Shown piece after piece: positions 16,252 through 25,223 of a stretch of 64,000 bases of DNA; position 1 is the first letter of the stretch; each line of letters opens with the position of its first letter. A program made the translations under genes and the position numbers. The notes beneath the pieces are model-generated. The model had not been told where the DNA came from. It saw only the letters and a list, made by a program, of their open reading frames with translations, and searched no databases. The stretch is from Aerobium sp039839275 (lineage in GTDB: Bacteria; Pseudomonadota; Alphaproteobacteria; Rhizobiales; Rhizobiaceae). The stretch spans positions 186,001 through 250,000 of the forward strand of contig NZ_JBDOQP010000002.1 of assembly GCF_039839275.1 (NCBI RefSeq), written 5' to 3'.

Positions 16252-17745
16252 CTAGGCGCTGGAAAGCGTTCGGCGGACGGCATCGGCCCAGCCTGCAAGC
16301 TTGCGCTTGCGCGATGACGCGTCCATCGACGGTTCGAAGCGGCGGTCGAGCGCCCAGTTCGCCGCAAAGCCCTTCGCGTCGGGCCAAACGCCGGCACGAG
16401 AGCCGGCAAGCCACGCTGCGCCAAGAGCCGTCGTCTCGAGGATGGTCGGGCGATCTACCGGGGCATCGAGCAGGTCGGCGAGGCGCTGCATCGTCCAGTC
16501 CGAGGCGACCATGCCGCCGTCGACGCGAAGGACCGTCTGCGATGAATCCGCCTTCCAGTCCTTGTGCATGGCACGAAGGAGATCATGTGTCTGGAAGGCG
16601 ACCGACTCCAGCGCCGCACGCGCAAATTCCGCCGGACCCGAATTGCGCGTGAGCCCAAAGATCGCTCCCCTCGCCTCCGCGTCCCAGTGCGGCGCACCGA
16701 GACCGACAAAGGCGGGGACCAGATAGACGGCCTGCGTGTCGTCCGCACCGGCAGCCAACGCTCCGCTTTCGTCCGCCTTGCCGATGACATTCAGTCCGTC
16801 GCGCAGCCACTGGACCGCGGCGCCGGCGATGAAGATCGAGCCTTCCAGCGCATAGGTCGTCTTGCCGTCGAGGCGATAGGCGATGGTCGAAAGCAGCCGG
16901 TTCTTGGAGCGCACCAGCGCCTCGCCGGTGTTGAGCAGCGCGAAACACCCGGTTCCATAGGTCGACTTGATCATGCCCGGCTCGAAGCAGGCCTGACCGA
17001 TGGTCGCCGCCTGCTGGTCGCCGGCAACGCCGAGTATCGGTATCTCCGCCCCGAACAGCTTGTCGTCGGTGACACCGAAGTCGGCGGCACAGTCCTTCAC
17101 CTCGGGAAGCATCGCTGCAGGGATTTTCAGGATGTCGAGAAGTTCGGCATCCCAATCGTTCGTCTGAATGTTGAATACAAGCGTGCGGGACGCGTTGGTT
17201 GCGTCCGTGACATGCGCCTTGCCGCCCGTGAGCCGCCAGATGAGGAAACTGTCGATCGTGCCCGCGAGCAGTTCGCCCTTGCGGGCGCGGCCGCGTGCGC
17301 CCTTCACGTGGTCCAGCAGCCAGGCGAACTTGGTCCCTGAGAAATAAGGATCGAGAAGCAGTCCGGTCGTTTTCGAGAATTTCGGTTCTAGACCCTGTTT
17401 CTTCAGTTTCTCGCACATGCCGGCGGTGCGGCGATCCTGCCAGACGATGGCGTTGTGGATCGGCTCACCCGTGGCCCTGTCCCATATCACCACCGTCTCG
17501 CGCTGGTTGGTGATGCCGATTGCCGCGATGTCGGCGGCCGAAAGCTGCGCCTTCTTCAGGGCAGTCTTCACGGCCCATACCACGGTCGACCAGATTTCCT
17601 CGGGATCATGCTCGACCCAGCCCGATTGCGGGAAATGCTGGGTAAATTCCTTCTGCGCGATCGAAACGATCTTCATCTCCGGATCGAAGACGATCGCCCT
17701 GCTCGACGTCGTGCCCTGGTCGATTGCTAGGACATAACCGGTCAT
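16252..17745 (-). CDS. glpK: Glycerol kinase
   Basis: Phosphorylates glycerol to glycerol 3-phosphate with ATP in the cytosol. The 497-aa protein has FGGY-family features: N-terminal YVLAIDQGTTSSRAIVFD, WQDRRTA in the glycerol-binding region, STYGTGCFALLNTG in the ATP site, and DGGMVASDWTMQ. The ATG at 17745 is preceded by GGGGGAGGAAGC, a strong ribosome site; a longer frame to 17793 would overlap glpD. It lies 28 nt downstream of glpD on the same strand, so glpD-glpK form an operon that appears to continue into the YcaO and SARP genes. Confidence 0.97.
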   Translation of the reverse strand: MTGYVLAIDQGTTSSRAIVFDPEMKIVSIAQKEFTQHFPQSGWVEHDPEEIWSTVVWAVKTALKKAQLSAADIAAIGITNQRETVVIWDRATGEPIHNAIVWQDRRTAGMCEKLKKQGLEPKFSKTTGLLLDPYFSGTKFAWLLDHVKGARGRARKGELLAGTIDSFLIWRLTGGKAHVTDATNASRTLVFNIQTNDWDAELLDILKIPAAMLPEVKDCAADFGVTDDKLFGAEIPILGVAGDQQAATIGQACFEPGMIKSTYGTGCFALLNTGEALVRSKNRLLSTIAYRLDGKTTYALEGSIFIAGAAVQWLRDGLNVIGKADESGALAAGADDTQAVYLVPAFVGLGAPHWDAEARGAIFGLTRNSGPAEFARAALESVAFQTHDLLRAMHKDWKADSSQTVLRVDGGMVASDWTMQRLADLLDAPVDRPTILETTALGAAWLAGSRAGVWPDAKGFAANWALDRRFEPSMDASSRKRKLAGWADAVRRTLSSA

Positions 17746-17773
17746 GCTTCCTCCCCCGAAGACGCGAAAATCG

Positions 17774-19279
17774 CTATGCGCTGACGGCTTCACGCATAAA
17801 GGATTCGAGCGCCGTGGTTTCCTCGTCCGTCAGCCTCAGGCCACGCTTGGTGCGGCGCCACAACACGTCCTGGCTGCCCACTGCCCACTCGTTGGCGATG
17901 AGGTAGCGCACTTCCGCCTCGTAGAGATCGGCGCCGAAACAGCGACCGAGATCTTCAAGGGCGCCGGCATTGCCAAGCAGAACGCGCGCCCGGGTCCCGT
18001 AGAGCCGCATGAGGCGCCGCGCATGAAAGCCTTCCAGGAACGGATAATCCGCCTGCAGCCGCGCCACCTCCGCCTCGAACGCTTGCGCGGGGAAATCCCC
18101 GCCGGGAAGCGGTGCGCCACTCGTCCAGGCAGGCCCCTTGCGCCCGAGATAGTCCTCGATCTTTTCCAGCACATGCTCGGCCAGACGGCGGTACGTTGTG
18201 ATCTTGCCGCCGAAGATGTTGATAAGAGGCGCTTCCCCGTCGCCGCCCTCGGCTTTCAGCACATAGTCACGCGTCGCCTCCTGGGCCTTGGAGGCTCCGT
18301 CGTCGTACAGCGGACGCACCGCAGAATAGGTCCAGACGATGTCCTCGTGGCGCACCGGCTCGGCGAAATACTCGCTTGCAGCGGCACACAGATAATCGGT
18401 CTCCTCGTCGGTGATGCGAACGTCCTTCGGATCGCCGTCATAGTCGCGATCGGTCGTGCCGATCAGCGTGAAGTCTTCCTCATAGGGAATCGCAAAGACA
18501 ATGCGCCCGTCCGAGTTCTGGAAGAAGAAGGCGCGCGGATCGTCGAACTTCTTCTCGATGACGATATGGCTGCCCTGGACCAGGCGGACATTGTGGGCGC
18601 TGTTGCGCCCCATGGCCGTGCCCAGCACCTCGTCGATCCATGGCCCAGCCGCATTGACCAGCAGGCGCGAGCGAACCGTCCAGCGCCTGCCGCTCCCGTC
18701 CTCCAGTTGCAGCGTCCACATGCCCTGGTCACGGCGCGCATCGACGACTTTCGACCGGGTTGCGATCACGGCGCCGCGGTCGGCGGCATCGCGGGCATTG
18801 AGCACGACGAAACGCGCGTCATTGACCCAGCAATCCGAATATTCGAACGCGCGCGTAAACAGCTTCTTCAACGGCCGGCCCGCCGGGTCGCGGGTCATGT
18901 CGAGGGTGCGTGTCTTCGGCAACAGCTTGCGCCCGCCGATGTGATCGTAAAGGAAGAGACCCAGCCGCAGGAGCCACGCCGGCCGCAGGCCTTTGTGATG
19001 CGGCAACACAAACCGCATTGGCCAGACGATGTGGGGAGCGTTCCGCCACAGCACCTCGCGTTCCATCAGCGCCTCGCGCACGAGCCGGAACTCATAATGT
19101 TCGAGATAGCGCAGGCCACCATGGATGAGTTTGGTGGAACCGGAGGAGGTGCCGCTCGCCAGGTCGTTCATCTCGGTGAGATAGACCGAGTATCCGCGCC
19201 CGACGGCGTCACGCGCGACGCCGCAACCGTTGATGCCGCCACCTATGACGAAGACGTCGTATATTTCAGTCTGGCTCAA
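17774..19279 (-). CDS. glpD: Aerobic glycerol-3-phosphate dehydrogenase
   Basis: FAD flavoprotein that oxidises glycerol 3-phosphate to dihydroxyacetone phosphate and passes electrons to quinone at the inner membrane. The 501-aa protein opens with DVFVIGGGINGCGVARDA, a dinucleotide-binding fold, followed by SSGSTKLIHGGLRYLE, the family signature. The C-terminal domain ends with the usual EVRYLIANEWAVGSQDVLWRRTK segment. It leads the glpD-glpK unit. The 125-bp gap to the methylmalonyl-CoA mutase gene (19280-19404) holds a 13-bp tandem repeat and no gene. Confidence 0.96.
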   Translation of the reverse strand: MSQTEIYDVFVIGGGINGCGVARDAVGRGYSVYLTEMNDLASGTSSGSTKLIHGGLRYLEHYEFRLVREALMEREVLWRNAPHIVWPMRFVLPHHKGLRPAWLLRLGLFLYDHIGGRKLLPKTRTLDMTRDPAGRPLKKLFTRAFEYSDCWVNDARFVVLNARDAADRGAVIATRSKVVDARRDQGMWTLQLEDGSGRRWTVRSRLLVNAAGPWIDEVLGTAMGRNSAHNVRLVQGSHIVIEKKFDDPRAFFFQNSDGRIVFAIPYEEDFTLIGTTDRDYDGDPKDVRITDEETDYLCAAASEYFAEPVRHEDIVWTYSAVRPLYDDGASKAQEATRDYVLKAEGGDGEAPLINIFGGKITTYRRLAEHVLEKIEDYLGRKGPAWTSGAPLPGGDFPAQAFEAEVARLQADYPFLEGFHARRLMRLYGTRARVLLGNAGALEDLGRCFGADLYEAEVRYLIANEWAVGSQDVLWRRTKRGLRLTDEETTALESFMREAVSA

Positions 19280-19370
19280 GCAGCCCTCCGGACCTCACAT
19301 ATCGCGCTTCCCTGCGCATGCGCGGACCGGGTTTCGCATTCGGCCACGCTAGCCAAAAACGGAGGCAATG

Positions 19371-19396
19371 AATAGCGTCGACGAATAGCGTCGACG
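19371..19396. repeat. 13-bp tandem duplication
   Basis: Two perfect head-to-tail copies of AATAGCGTCGACG just past the mcm stop and upstream of glpD. Probably a small slippage duplication; a regulatory role is not evident. Confidence 0.8.
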
Positions 19397-19404
19397 TGGC
19401 AAAG

Positions 19405-21543
19405 TTATTCGTTGCGGCGCTTGCCCTGCATGAGGTCGAGCACCGCGCGGGCCGCGTCCAAAACGTTGGTGCCTGGGCCGAAGACCGCCGCCACGCCGCT
19501 GTCGAGCAGAAACTGATAGTCCTGCCGTGGCACGACGCCGCCGACGACGACGATCACGTCCTGCGCGCCCCTGTCCTTCAACGCCTTGACCAGTTGCGGG
19601 GCCAAGGTCTTGTGCCCTGCCGCCAGCGACGACATGCCGACCACGTGGACCTTGTTCCTGACGGCTATCTCGGCTGCCTCGTCCGGTGTCTGGAACAGCG
19701 GGCCGGCGATTACCTCGAAACCGATGTCGCCAAAGGCCGAGGCAATGATTTTGGCGCCACGGTCGTGGCCGTCCTGCCCGAGCTTGGCGACCAGAAGCTT
19801 CGGCGTTTCACCCATCACTTTGGCGAAATCGTCCAGCCGCTGCACCAGCGTCTCGTATTCCGGTTCCCCTTCATAGGCCGCGCCGTAGACCTTGCTGACG
19901 ACCTCGGGCACGGCGGAATGGTCGCCGAACGCTTCGCGCAACGCGTCGGAAATCTCGCCGAGCGTGGCGCGCGCGCGCGCCGCCTCGACTGCCGCGTCAA
20001 GAATGTTGCCCTCGCCGGACCGTGCGACCTCGCGCAGTGAAGCAAGTGTTTCTTCCCACCGCTTTGGGTCGCGCTGGCGGCGCGTCTTCTCGATGCGGGC
20101 GATCTGGCTTTCGCGCACCGCCTTGTTATCGATATCGAGGATGTCGAGATCATCCTCGTTTTCGAGGCGGTACTTGTTGACGCCGACGATCACCTCGTCG
20201 CCACGGTCAACCGCTGCCTGCCGGCGCGTCGCCGCCTCCTCGATCAGCCGCTTCGGATAGCCGTCATTGACCGCCTTGGTCATGCCGCCCATCTCTTCTA
20301 TTTCCTCGATCAGTGCCCAGGCTTTCTCCGCCAGTTCACTGGTCAGGCTCTCGACGTAGTAGGAACCCGCCAGCGGGTCGACCACCTTGGTGACGCCGGT
20401 CTCGTGCTGGAGAATGAGCTGCGTGTTGCGGGCGATGCGGGCGGAAAATTCCGTCGGCAGCGCGATTGCCTCGTCGAGCGCATTGGTGTGAAGCGACTGG
20501 GTCCCGCCAAGTGCCGCCGACATCGCCTCATAGGCCGTGCGAATGACGTTGTTGTACGGGTCCTGCTCCTGCAGCGACACGCCGGACGTCTGGCAATGGG
20601 TGCGCAGCATCAGCGAAGACGGCTTCTTCGGCTCGAACTCCTGCATGATGCGGGACCACAACAAGCGCGCGGCGCGCAGCTTGGCGGCTTCCATGAAGAA
20701 GTTCATGCCGATAGCGAAGAAGAACGACAGCCGGCCCGCGAACGCGTCGACGTCGAGGCCCTTCTTCAGCGCTGCGCGGACATATTCGCGCCCATCGGCC
20801 AGCGTGAAAGCGAGTTCCTGGACCAGCGTCGAACCCGCCTCCTGCATGTGGTAGCCGGAGATGGAGATCGAGTTGAACTTCGGCATGTCCTTTGCCGTGT
20901 ACTCGATGATATCCGCGATGATCCGCATCGAAGGCTCGGGCGGATAGATGTAGGTATTGCGGACCATGAACTCCTTGAGAATGTCGTTCTGGATGGTCCC
21001 CGACAGCTTGTCGCGCGAGACTCCCTGCTCCTCTCCGGCGACAATGAAATTGGCCAGAACCGGGATCACGGCACCGTTCATGGTCATGGAAACGGATATC
21101 TGATCGAGCGGGATGCCGTCGAAAAGGATCTTCATGTCCTCGACGGAATCGATCGCCACGCCGGCCTTGCCGACATCGCCCTCGACACGCGGATGGTCGC
21201 TATCGTAGCCACGATGGGTGGCAAGGTCGAACGCGACAGAGACGCCCTGCTGCCCGGCTGCCAGCGCCTTGCGATAGAAAGCATTGGATGCTTCCGCCGT
21301 CGAAAACCCGGCATATTGCCGGATCGTCCACGGCCTGCCGGCATACATCGTTGCGCGCGGCCCACGCACGAAAGGCTGCATGCCGGGCAGATTGTCGAGA
21401 TGGTCGATGCCGTCGAGGTCGTCGGCCGTATAGAGCGGCTTGACCGGAATGCCCTCGGGCGTGTTCCAGACCAGCGTGTCGGGGTCGCGCTTGACTTCCT
21501 TCTCAGCAAGCGCGCGCCATTTTTCGAGGTCAGGATTGGTCAT
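19405..21543 (-). CDS. Methylmalonyl-CoA mutase
   Basis: Adenosylcobalamin enzyme that isomerises methylmalonyl-CoA to succinyl-CoA, the last step of propionyl-CoA assimilation. The 712-aa single chain is the homodimeric type, known as bhbA or scpA/mcm. Substrate barrel: QQGVSVAFDLATHRGYDSD, NDILKEFMVRNTYIYPPEPS and SSLMLRTHCQTSG. The C-terminal B12 domain has DGHDRG (DxHxxG, base-off His ligand), then GMSSLAAGH and VVVGGVVP. It lies downstream of pccA, separated by 219 bp that carry a large inverted repeat. No separate small subunit, meaB chaperone or epimerase is in the window. Confidence 0.97.
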   Translation of the reverse strand: MTNPDLEKWRALAEKEVKRDPDTLVWNTPEGIPVKPLYTADDLDGIDHLDNLPGMQPFVRGPRATMYAGRPWTIRQYAGFSTAEASNAFYRKALAAGQQGVSVAFDLATHRGYDSDHPRVEGDVGKAGVAIDSVEDMKILFDGIPLDQISVSMTMNGAVIPVLANFIVAGEEQGVSRDKLSGTIQNDILKEFMVRNTYIYPPEPSMRIIADIIEYTAKDMPKFNSISISGYHMQEAGSTLVQELAFTLADGREYVRAALKKGLDVDAFAGRLSFFFAIGMNFFMEAAKLRAARLLWSRIMQEFEPKKPSSLMLRTHCQTSGVSLQEQDPYNNVIRTAYEAMSAALGGTQSLHTNALDEAIALPTEFSARIARNTQLILQHETGVTKVVDPLAGSYYVESLTSELAEKAWALIEEIEEMGGMTKAVNDGYPKRLIEEAATRRQAAVDRGDEVIVGVNKYRLENEDDLDILDIDNKAVRESQIARIEKTRRQRDPKRWEETLASLREVARSGEGNILDAAVEAARARATLGEISDALREAFGDHSAVPEVVSKVYGAAYEGEPEYETLVQRLDDFAKVMGETPKLLVAKLGQDGHDRGAKIIASAFGDIGFEVIAGPLFQTPDEAAEIAVRNKVHVVGMSSLAAGHKTLAPQLVKALKDRGAQDVIVVVGGVVPRQDYQFLLDSGVAAVFGPGTNVLDAARAVLDLMQGKRRNE

Positions 21544-21574
21544 GAAAGGCTCCTGAGAGGGGGCTCGCTACGTT

Positions 21575-21731
21575 GCCCCCCTCTGTCCTGCCGGACATCT
21601 CCCCCACGAGGGGGGAGATCAGCCGGCCGCTTGGACGATGCTCATTCTGCCACGTTGACGATCCGCGAAAACCGATATGACAACCAATCTCCCCCCTTGT
21701 GGGGGAGATGTCCGGCAGGACAGAGGGGGGC
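21575..21731. repeat. 45-bp palindromic intergenic repeat (Mesorhizobium-like element)
   Basis: Left arm 21575-21619 and right arm 21687-21731 are reverse complements at 44 of 45 positions, enclosing a 67-bp loop. The arms contain CTGTCCTGCCGGACATCTCC, a sequence I recall as very frequent between genes of Mesorhizobium and relatives. Each arm can itself fold at CTCCCCCACGAGGGGGGAG. It fills most of the mcm-pccA gap and could act on mRNA stability or transcription. Confidence 0.85.
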
Positions 21732-21762
21732 GCGAAGAAACGCGGCATCGACAGCATGGCTG

Positions 21763-23769
21763 CTACTCAAACTCCATGATCAACTCGTCCACCGCCAGGC
21801 TCGAGCCCGGCTCGACGGCAACCTTCTTGACCGTGCCGCGCCGTTCGGCACGCAGGACGTTCTCCATCTTCATTGCTTCCACCGTGGCCAGCGCCTGGCC
21901 TTCCTGCACCTCGTCGCCTTCTTTCACCGCAACCGCGGTAATGACACCCGGCATCGGGCACAGAAGCATCTTGGACGTATCGGGCGGGAATTTTTCCGGC
22001 ATCAGCCGGGCGAGTTCGGCAACGCGCGGCGAGCGGACATATGCCTTCACGTCGATGCCGCGCCAGCGCAGGCGATAGGCCGAGTTCACGGCTTGTATCT
22101 TGACGCCGATGCGCTTGCCGCCGACGTTGAAATGCGCGTGGCTGCGCCCGGTCAGCCAGTCGGACGTCACGGTCAGTGACGTGTCCTCGTCGAAGCCTAC
22201 CAGCGTCTTGCCACCCTCGTCGCGGACCGTGACCGCAAACTCGCCTGCGCCATTGAGGCGCACGACCCAGTTTCGGCCGACATGGCGGGGATGGTTCGCC
22301 AGCGCGCCCGAAATCAGCACGTTGCGCTTCTGGACGCGCAAATTGATGAAGGCGGCGACGGCAGCCAGTGTCCGCGCCTGCTCATCGCTTGGCTCGACGC
22401 CGGAGAAGCCGTCGGGCCATTCTTCGGCAATGAAGGCCGTCGTCAGGCGCCCTTCCTGAAAGCGGGGATGCTCCATCACCGCCGACAGGAACGGCAGGTT
22501 GTGCCCGATGCCCTCGACCTCGAAATCGTCGAGCGCCGCGGACATTGCCTTGACCGCCTGCTCCCGGGTTTCCCCCCAGGCGCAGAGCTTGGCGATCATC
22601 GGGTCGTAATACATCGAGATTTCGCCGCCCTCGAAGACGCCGGTGTCGTTGCGGATTACCGTGCCGTCCCTCTGCGTGCCTTCTTCGGGCGGCTGGTAGC
22701 GGCTCAACCGACCGATCGACGGCAGGAAGTTCCGGAACGGATCCTCGGCGTAGAGGCGGCTTTCGATCGCCCAGCCGTCGAGCTTCACGTCGCCCTGCGC
22801 GATGGTCAGTTTCTCGCCGGCGGCAACGCGGATCATCTCCTCGACCAGATCTATGCCGGTTATGAGTTCCGTCACCGGATGCTCGACCTGCAGGCGGGTG
22901 TTCATTTCGAGGAAGTAGAAATTGCGGTCGCCGTCGACAATGAATTCGACGGTGCCCGCGGAGTGGTAACCAACGGCCTTGGACAGCGCCACGGCCTGCT
23001 CGCCCATCGCCTTGCGCGTCGCTTCATCCAGGAAAGGGGACGGCGCCTCCTCGATCACCTTCTGGTTGCGGCGCTGGATGGAGCACTCGCGCTCGCCGAG
23101 ATAGATCACGTTGCCATGCTTGTCGCCCAGCACCTGGATCTCGATGTGGCGCGGCTGGGTGACGAACTTCTCGATGAAGATGCGGTCGTCGCCGAAGGAC
23201 GCTTTCGCCTCGTTCTTCGACGACTGGAACCCCTCGCGCGCCTCCGCGTCGTTCCAGGCGATGCGCATGCCCTTGCCGCCGCCGCCAGCCGACGCCTTGA
23301 TCATCACCGGATAGCCGATGGACGTCGCGATCTTGACCGCTTCGTCGGCGTCTTCGATCAGCCCCATATGGCCGGGTACCGTCGAGACGCCAGCCTCGGC
23401 GGCGAGCTTCTTCGAGGTGATCTTGTCGCCCATCGCCTCGATCGCACCCACCGGTGGGCCGATGAAGGCGACGCCCTCCTTCTCCAGCGCCTGCGCGAAG
23501 AGCGGGTTTTCCGACAGGAAGCCATAGCCCGGATGTACGGCGTCCGCGCCCGTCTGGCGGATCGCCTCGATGATCCGGTCGATGACGATGTAGGACTGGC
23601 TGGACGGCGCCGGACCGATATGCACCGCCTCATCGGCCTGCTTGACATGCAGCGCTTCCCGGTCGGCGTCCGAGTAAACCGCGACCGTGGCAATGCCGAG
23701 CTTCTTGGCGGTGCGGATCACCCTGCAGGCGATCTCGCCACGGTTTGCGATGAGGATTTTCTTGAACAT
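21763..23769 (-). CDS. pccA: Propionyl-CoA (acyl-CoA) carboxylase, biotin-carboxylase/BCCP alpha subunit
   Basis: ATP-dependent biotin carboxylation half of propionyl-CoA carboxylase. The 668-aa protein opens MFKKILIANRGEIACRVIRT, has the ATP-grasp Gly-rich loop KASAGGGGKGMRIAW near residue 160, catalytic region LEMNTRLQVEHPVTE near 290, a middle BT linker domain, and a C-terminal biotinyl domain with the biotinylated Lys in EAMKMEN about 35 residues before the end. The start overlaps the yghU-like stop by one base (TGATG-type coupling). Partner subunit is pccB, separated by three small genes. Regulated in all likelihood by ScfR. Confidence 0.96.
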   Translation of the reverse strand: MFKKILIANRGEIACRVIRTAKKLGIATVAVYSDADREALHVKQADEAVHIGPAPSSQSYIVIDRIIEAIRQTGADAVHPGYGFLSENPLFAQALEKEGVAFIGPPVGAIEAMGDKITSKKLAAEAGVSTVPGHMGLIEDADEAVKIATSIGYPVMIKASAGGGGKGMRIAWNDAEAREGFQSSKNEAKASFGDDRIFIEKFVTQPRHIEIQVLGDKHGNVIYLGERECSIQRRNQKVIEEAPSPFLDEATRKAMGEQAVALSKAVGYHSAGTVEFIVDGDRNFYFLEMNTRLQVEHPVTELITGIDLVEEMIRVAAGEKLTIAQGDVKLDGWAIESRLYAEDPFRNFLPSIGRLSRYQPPEEGTQRDGTVIRNDTGVFEGGEISMYYDPMIAKLCAWGETREQAVKAMSAALDDFEVEGIGHNLPFLSAVMEHPRFQEGRLTTAFIAEEWPDGFSGVEPSDEQARTLAAVAAFINLRVQKRNVLISGALANHPRHVGRNWVVRLNGAGEFAVTVRDEGGKTLVGFDEDTSLTVTSDWLTGRSHAHFNVGGKRIGVKIQAVNSAYRLRWRGIDVKAYVRSPRVAELARLMPEKFPPDTSKMLLCPMPGVITAVAVKEGDEVQEGQALATVEAMKMENVLRAERRGTVKKVAVEPGSSLAVDELIMEFE

Positions 23770-24680
23770 CAGGCGGCCGAAATCTTGTCCTGCGTCTTCA
23801 ACTCGAAGTCCGATGCGTCATGGCGCTCAGGGAGCTGCTTGGCGGGATCACCGAAGGTGCGGTTGACCATCGAGCCGCGCTCCGCTGCCGGCCGGGCTCC
23901 GATCAGCTTGCGCCAGCGCTGGACATTTCCGTACTCCTCGACCGACAGGAAGTCGCCGGCGTCGTCGTAGGCTCCCTTCGCGGCCAGCCTGCCGTACCAG
24001 GGCCAGATCGCCATGTCGGCGATCGAGTATTCGCTGCCGGCCATATATTCGTTGTCCGCCAGATGCCGGTCAAGAACGTCCATCTGCCGCTTCACCTCCA
24101 TGGCATAGCGGTTGATCGCGTATTCGATCTTCACCGGCGCATAGGCGTAGAAGTGACCGAAGCCACCGCCGAGGAACGGCGCGGAGCCCATCTGCCAGAA
24201 AAGCCAGTTCATCGCTTCGGTTCGGCCGCGCAGGTCGCTTGGCAGGAAGGCGCCGAACTTCTCGGCCAGATAGACCAGGATCGAGCCGGATTCGAACACG
24301 CGCACCGGTGCGCCGCCACCTTTCGGCGCGTGATCGCTCAGCGCCGGAATCTTGGAGTTCGGATTGACGTCGACGAAGCCGGAACCGAACTGGTCGCCAT
24401 CGCCGATCTTGATCAGCCAGGCGTCGTATTCGGCGCCGGAATGGCCTGCTGCCAGCAGTTCCTCCAGCATGATCGTCACCTTGACGCCGTTCGGCGTGCC
24501 CAGCGAATAGAGCTGCAGCGGATGCTTGCCGACGGGCAGGTCCTTGTCATGGGTCGGCCCGGCGATAGGGCGATTGATCGACGCGAACGCGCCGCCCGAC
24601 GCGGTGTTGGTCCACACCTTCGGCGGGACATAGCCTGCGGGCAGGTTCTTTTCGGGCGGGAACTTTTCAGTGTCGGTCAT
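23769..24680 (-). CDS. yghU: YghU-like glutathione S-transferase / disulfide-bond oxidoreductase
   Basis: Cytosolic nu-class-like glutathione transferase of 303 aa. The long N-terminal extension (YVPPKVWTNTASGGAFASIN RPIAGP region), the thioredoxin-fold start PLQLYSLGTPNGVKVTIMLEE, GSGFVDVNPNSKIPAL and FESGSILVYLAEK follow E. coli YghU, which reduces disulfides with two bound glutathiones. The ATG at 24680 is preferred over an upstream in-frame start at 24761 that overlaps the DUF2442 gene. Its place between pccB and pccA is not explained by known function; co-expression with propionate genes is likely. Confidence 0.9.
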   Translation of the reverse strand: MTDTEKFPPEKNLPAGYVPPKVWTNTASGGAFASINRPIAGPTHDKDLPVGKHPLQLYSLGTPNGVKVTIMLEELLAAGHSGAEYDAWLIKIGDGDQFGSGFVDVNPNSKIPALSDHAPKGGGAPVRVFESGSILVYLAEKFGAFLPSDLRGRTEAMNWLFWQMGSAPFLGGGFGHFYAYAPVKIEYAINRYAMEVKRQMDVLDRHLADNEYMAGSEYSIADMAIWPWYGRLAAKGAYDDAGDFLSVEEYGNVQRWRKLIGARPAAERGSMVNRTFGDPAKQLPERHDASDFELKTQDKISAA

Positions 24681-24714
24681 GATAGCCTCGTAGTGGAAGT
24701 GGGGGATTTGGGAA

Positions 24715-24999
24715 TCATTCGGCAGCTCTTGCGGGCGGAACCGCACCTGGCGCCGCGCCACCGATGATCAACGCCTTTGCACTTATATATTCATCGATCT
24801 GTTCCCAGCCGACCGCATCGCCAAACGGCAGAATTTCCCAGTTCTTCTGCTGTGCTTCCGACGCGGCGTACAGTCGCGGATACCACCACAACGGCGCTTC
24901 GATCCGACGACCGTCTGCCATCTCGAAGATGATGAAGTGGCTGGTCACCTGAACGTCAGAAACCAGAAGCTGCTTTTCGTCAATTTCCAAAGTAGTCAT
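24715..24999 (-). CDS. DUF2442 domain protein
   Basis: Small protein of 94 aa with the DUF2442 pattern: strand-rich N-terminus, MADGRRIEAPLWWYPRLYAAS, then W-E-I-L-P-F-G-D-A-V-GWEQIDEYIS. It overlaps the 3' end of the DUF4160 gene by 20 nt. DUF2442 and DUF4160 genes commonly occur as adjacent pairs of toxin-antitoxin-like organisation, but no activity can be read from sequence. The C-terminal tail (AAPGAVPPARAAE) is Ala/Pro-rich. Confidence 0.85.
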   Translation of the reverse strand: MTTLEIDEKQLLVSDVQVTSHFIIFEMADGRRIEAPLWWYPRLYAASEAQQKNWEILPFGDAVGWEQIDEYISAKALIIGGAAPGAVPPARAAE

Positions 25000-25216
25000 T
25001 CCAAGCCTCCAGGAATCGGTGTCTGTTCTCGGTGGCAATCTTGACAATCTCATTCACGTCATGAGCGGCAAAGCCCACGTTCCTGGCAATCCGCATGTCG
25101 GCGAGCCAAATCTTCAACTGTCTCTTGTCCTTGAGCACATGAACGTGTGGCGGCTCACCGATCTCTTTCGAGTAGAACAGGAATCTGTGACCGTTCCAAC
25201 GAAGGACAACCGGCAT
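24980..25216 (-). CDS. DUF4160 domain protein
   Basis: A 78-aa protein with the family pattern FLFYSKEIGEPPHVHVLKD, the conserved E-P-x-H-V-H element, and a C-terminal helix ENRHRFLEAWNDYFG. It starts 7 nt after the pccB stop and overlaps the DUF2442 gene by 20 nt, so the pair is embedded in the propionyl-CoA operon. The HVH histidines might bind metal or be catalytic, but this is inference. Confidence 0.86.
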   Translation of the reverse strand: MPVVLRWNGHRFLFYSKEIGEPPHVHVLKDKRQLKIWLADMRIARNVGFAAHDVNEIVKIATENRHRFLEAWNDYFGN

Positions 25217-25223
25217 CTTCCCC

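Noticed and set aside
19371..19396. Tandem 13-bp repeat as a CRISPR or attachment site
   Set aside because: Only two adjacent copies without spacers, no tRNA or integrase nearby.
20404..22179. 591-codon plus-strand frame opposite mcm and pccA
   Set aside because: Antisense of two conserved enzymes and runs through the intergenic inverted repeat; no coding character.
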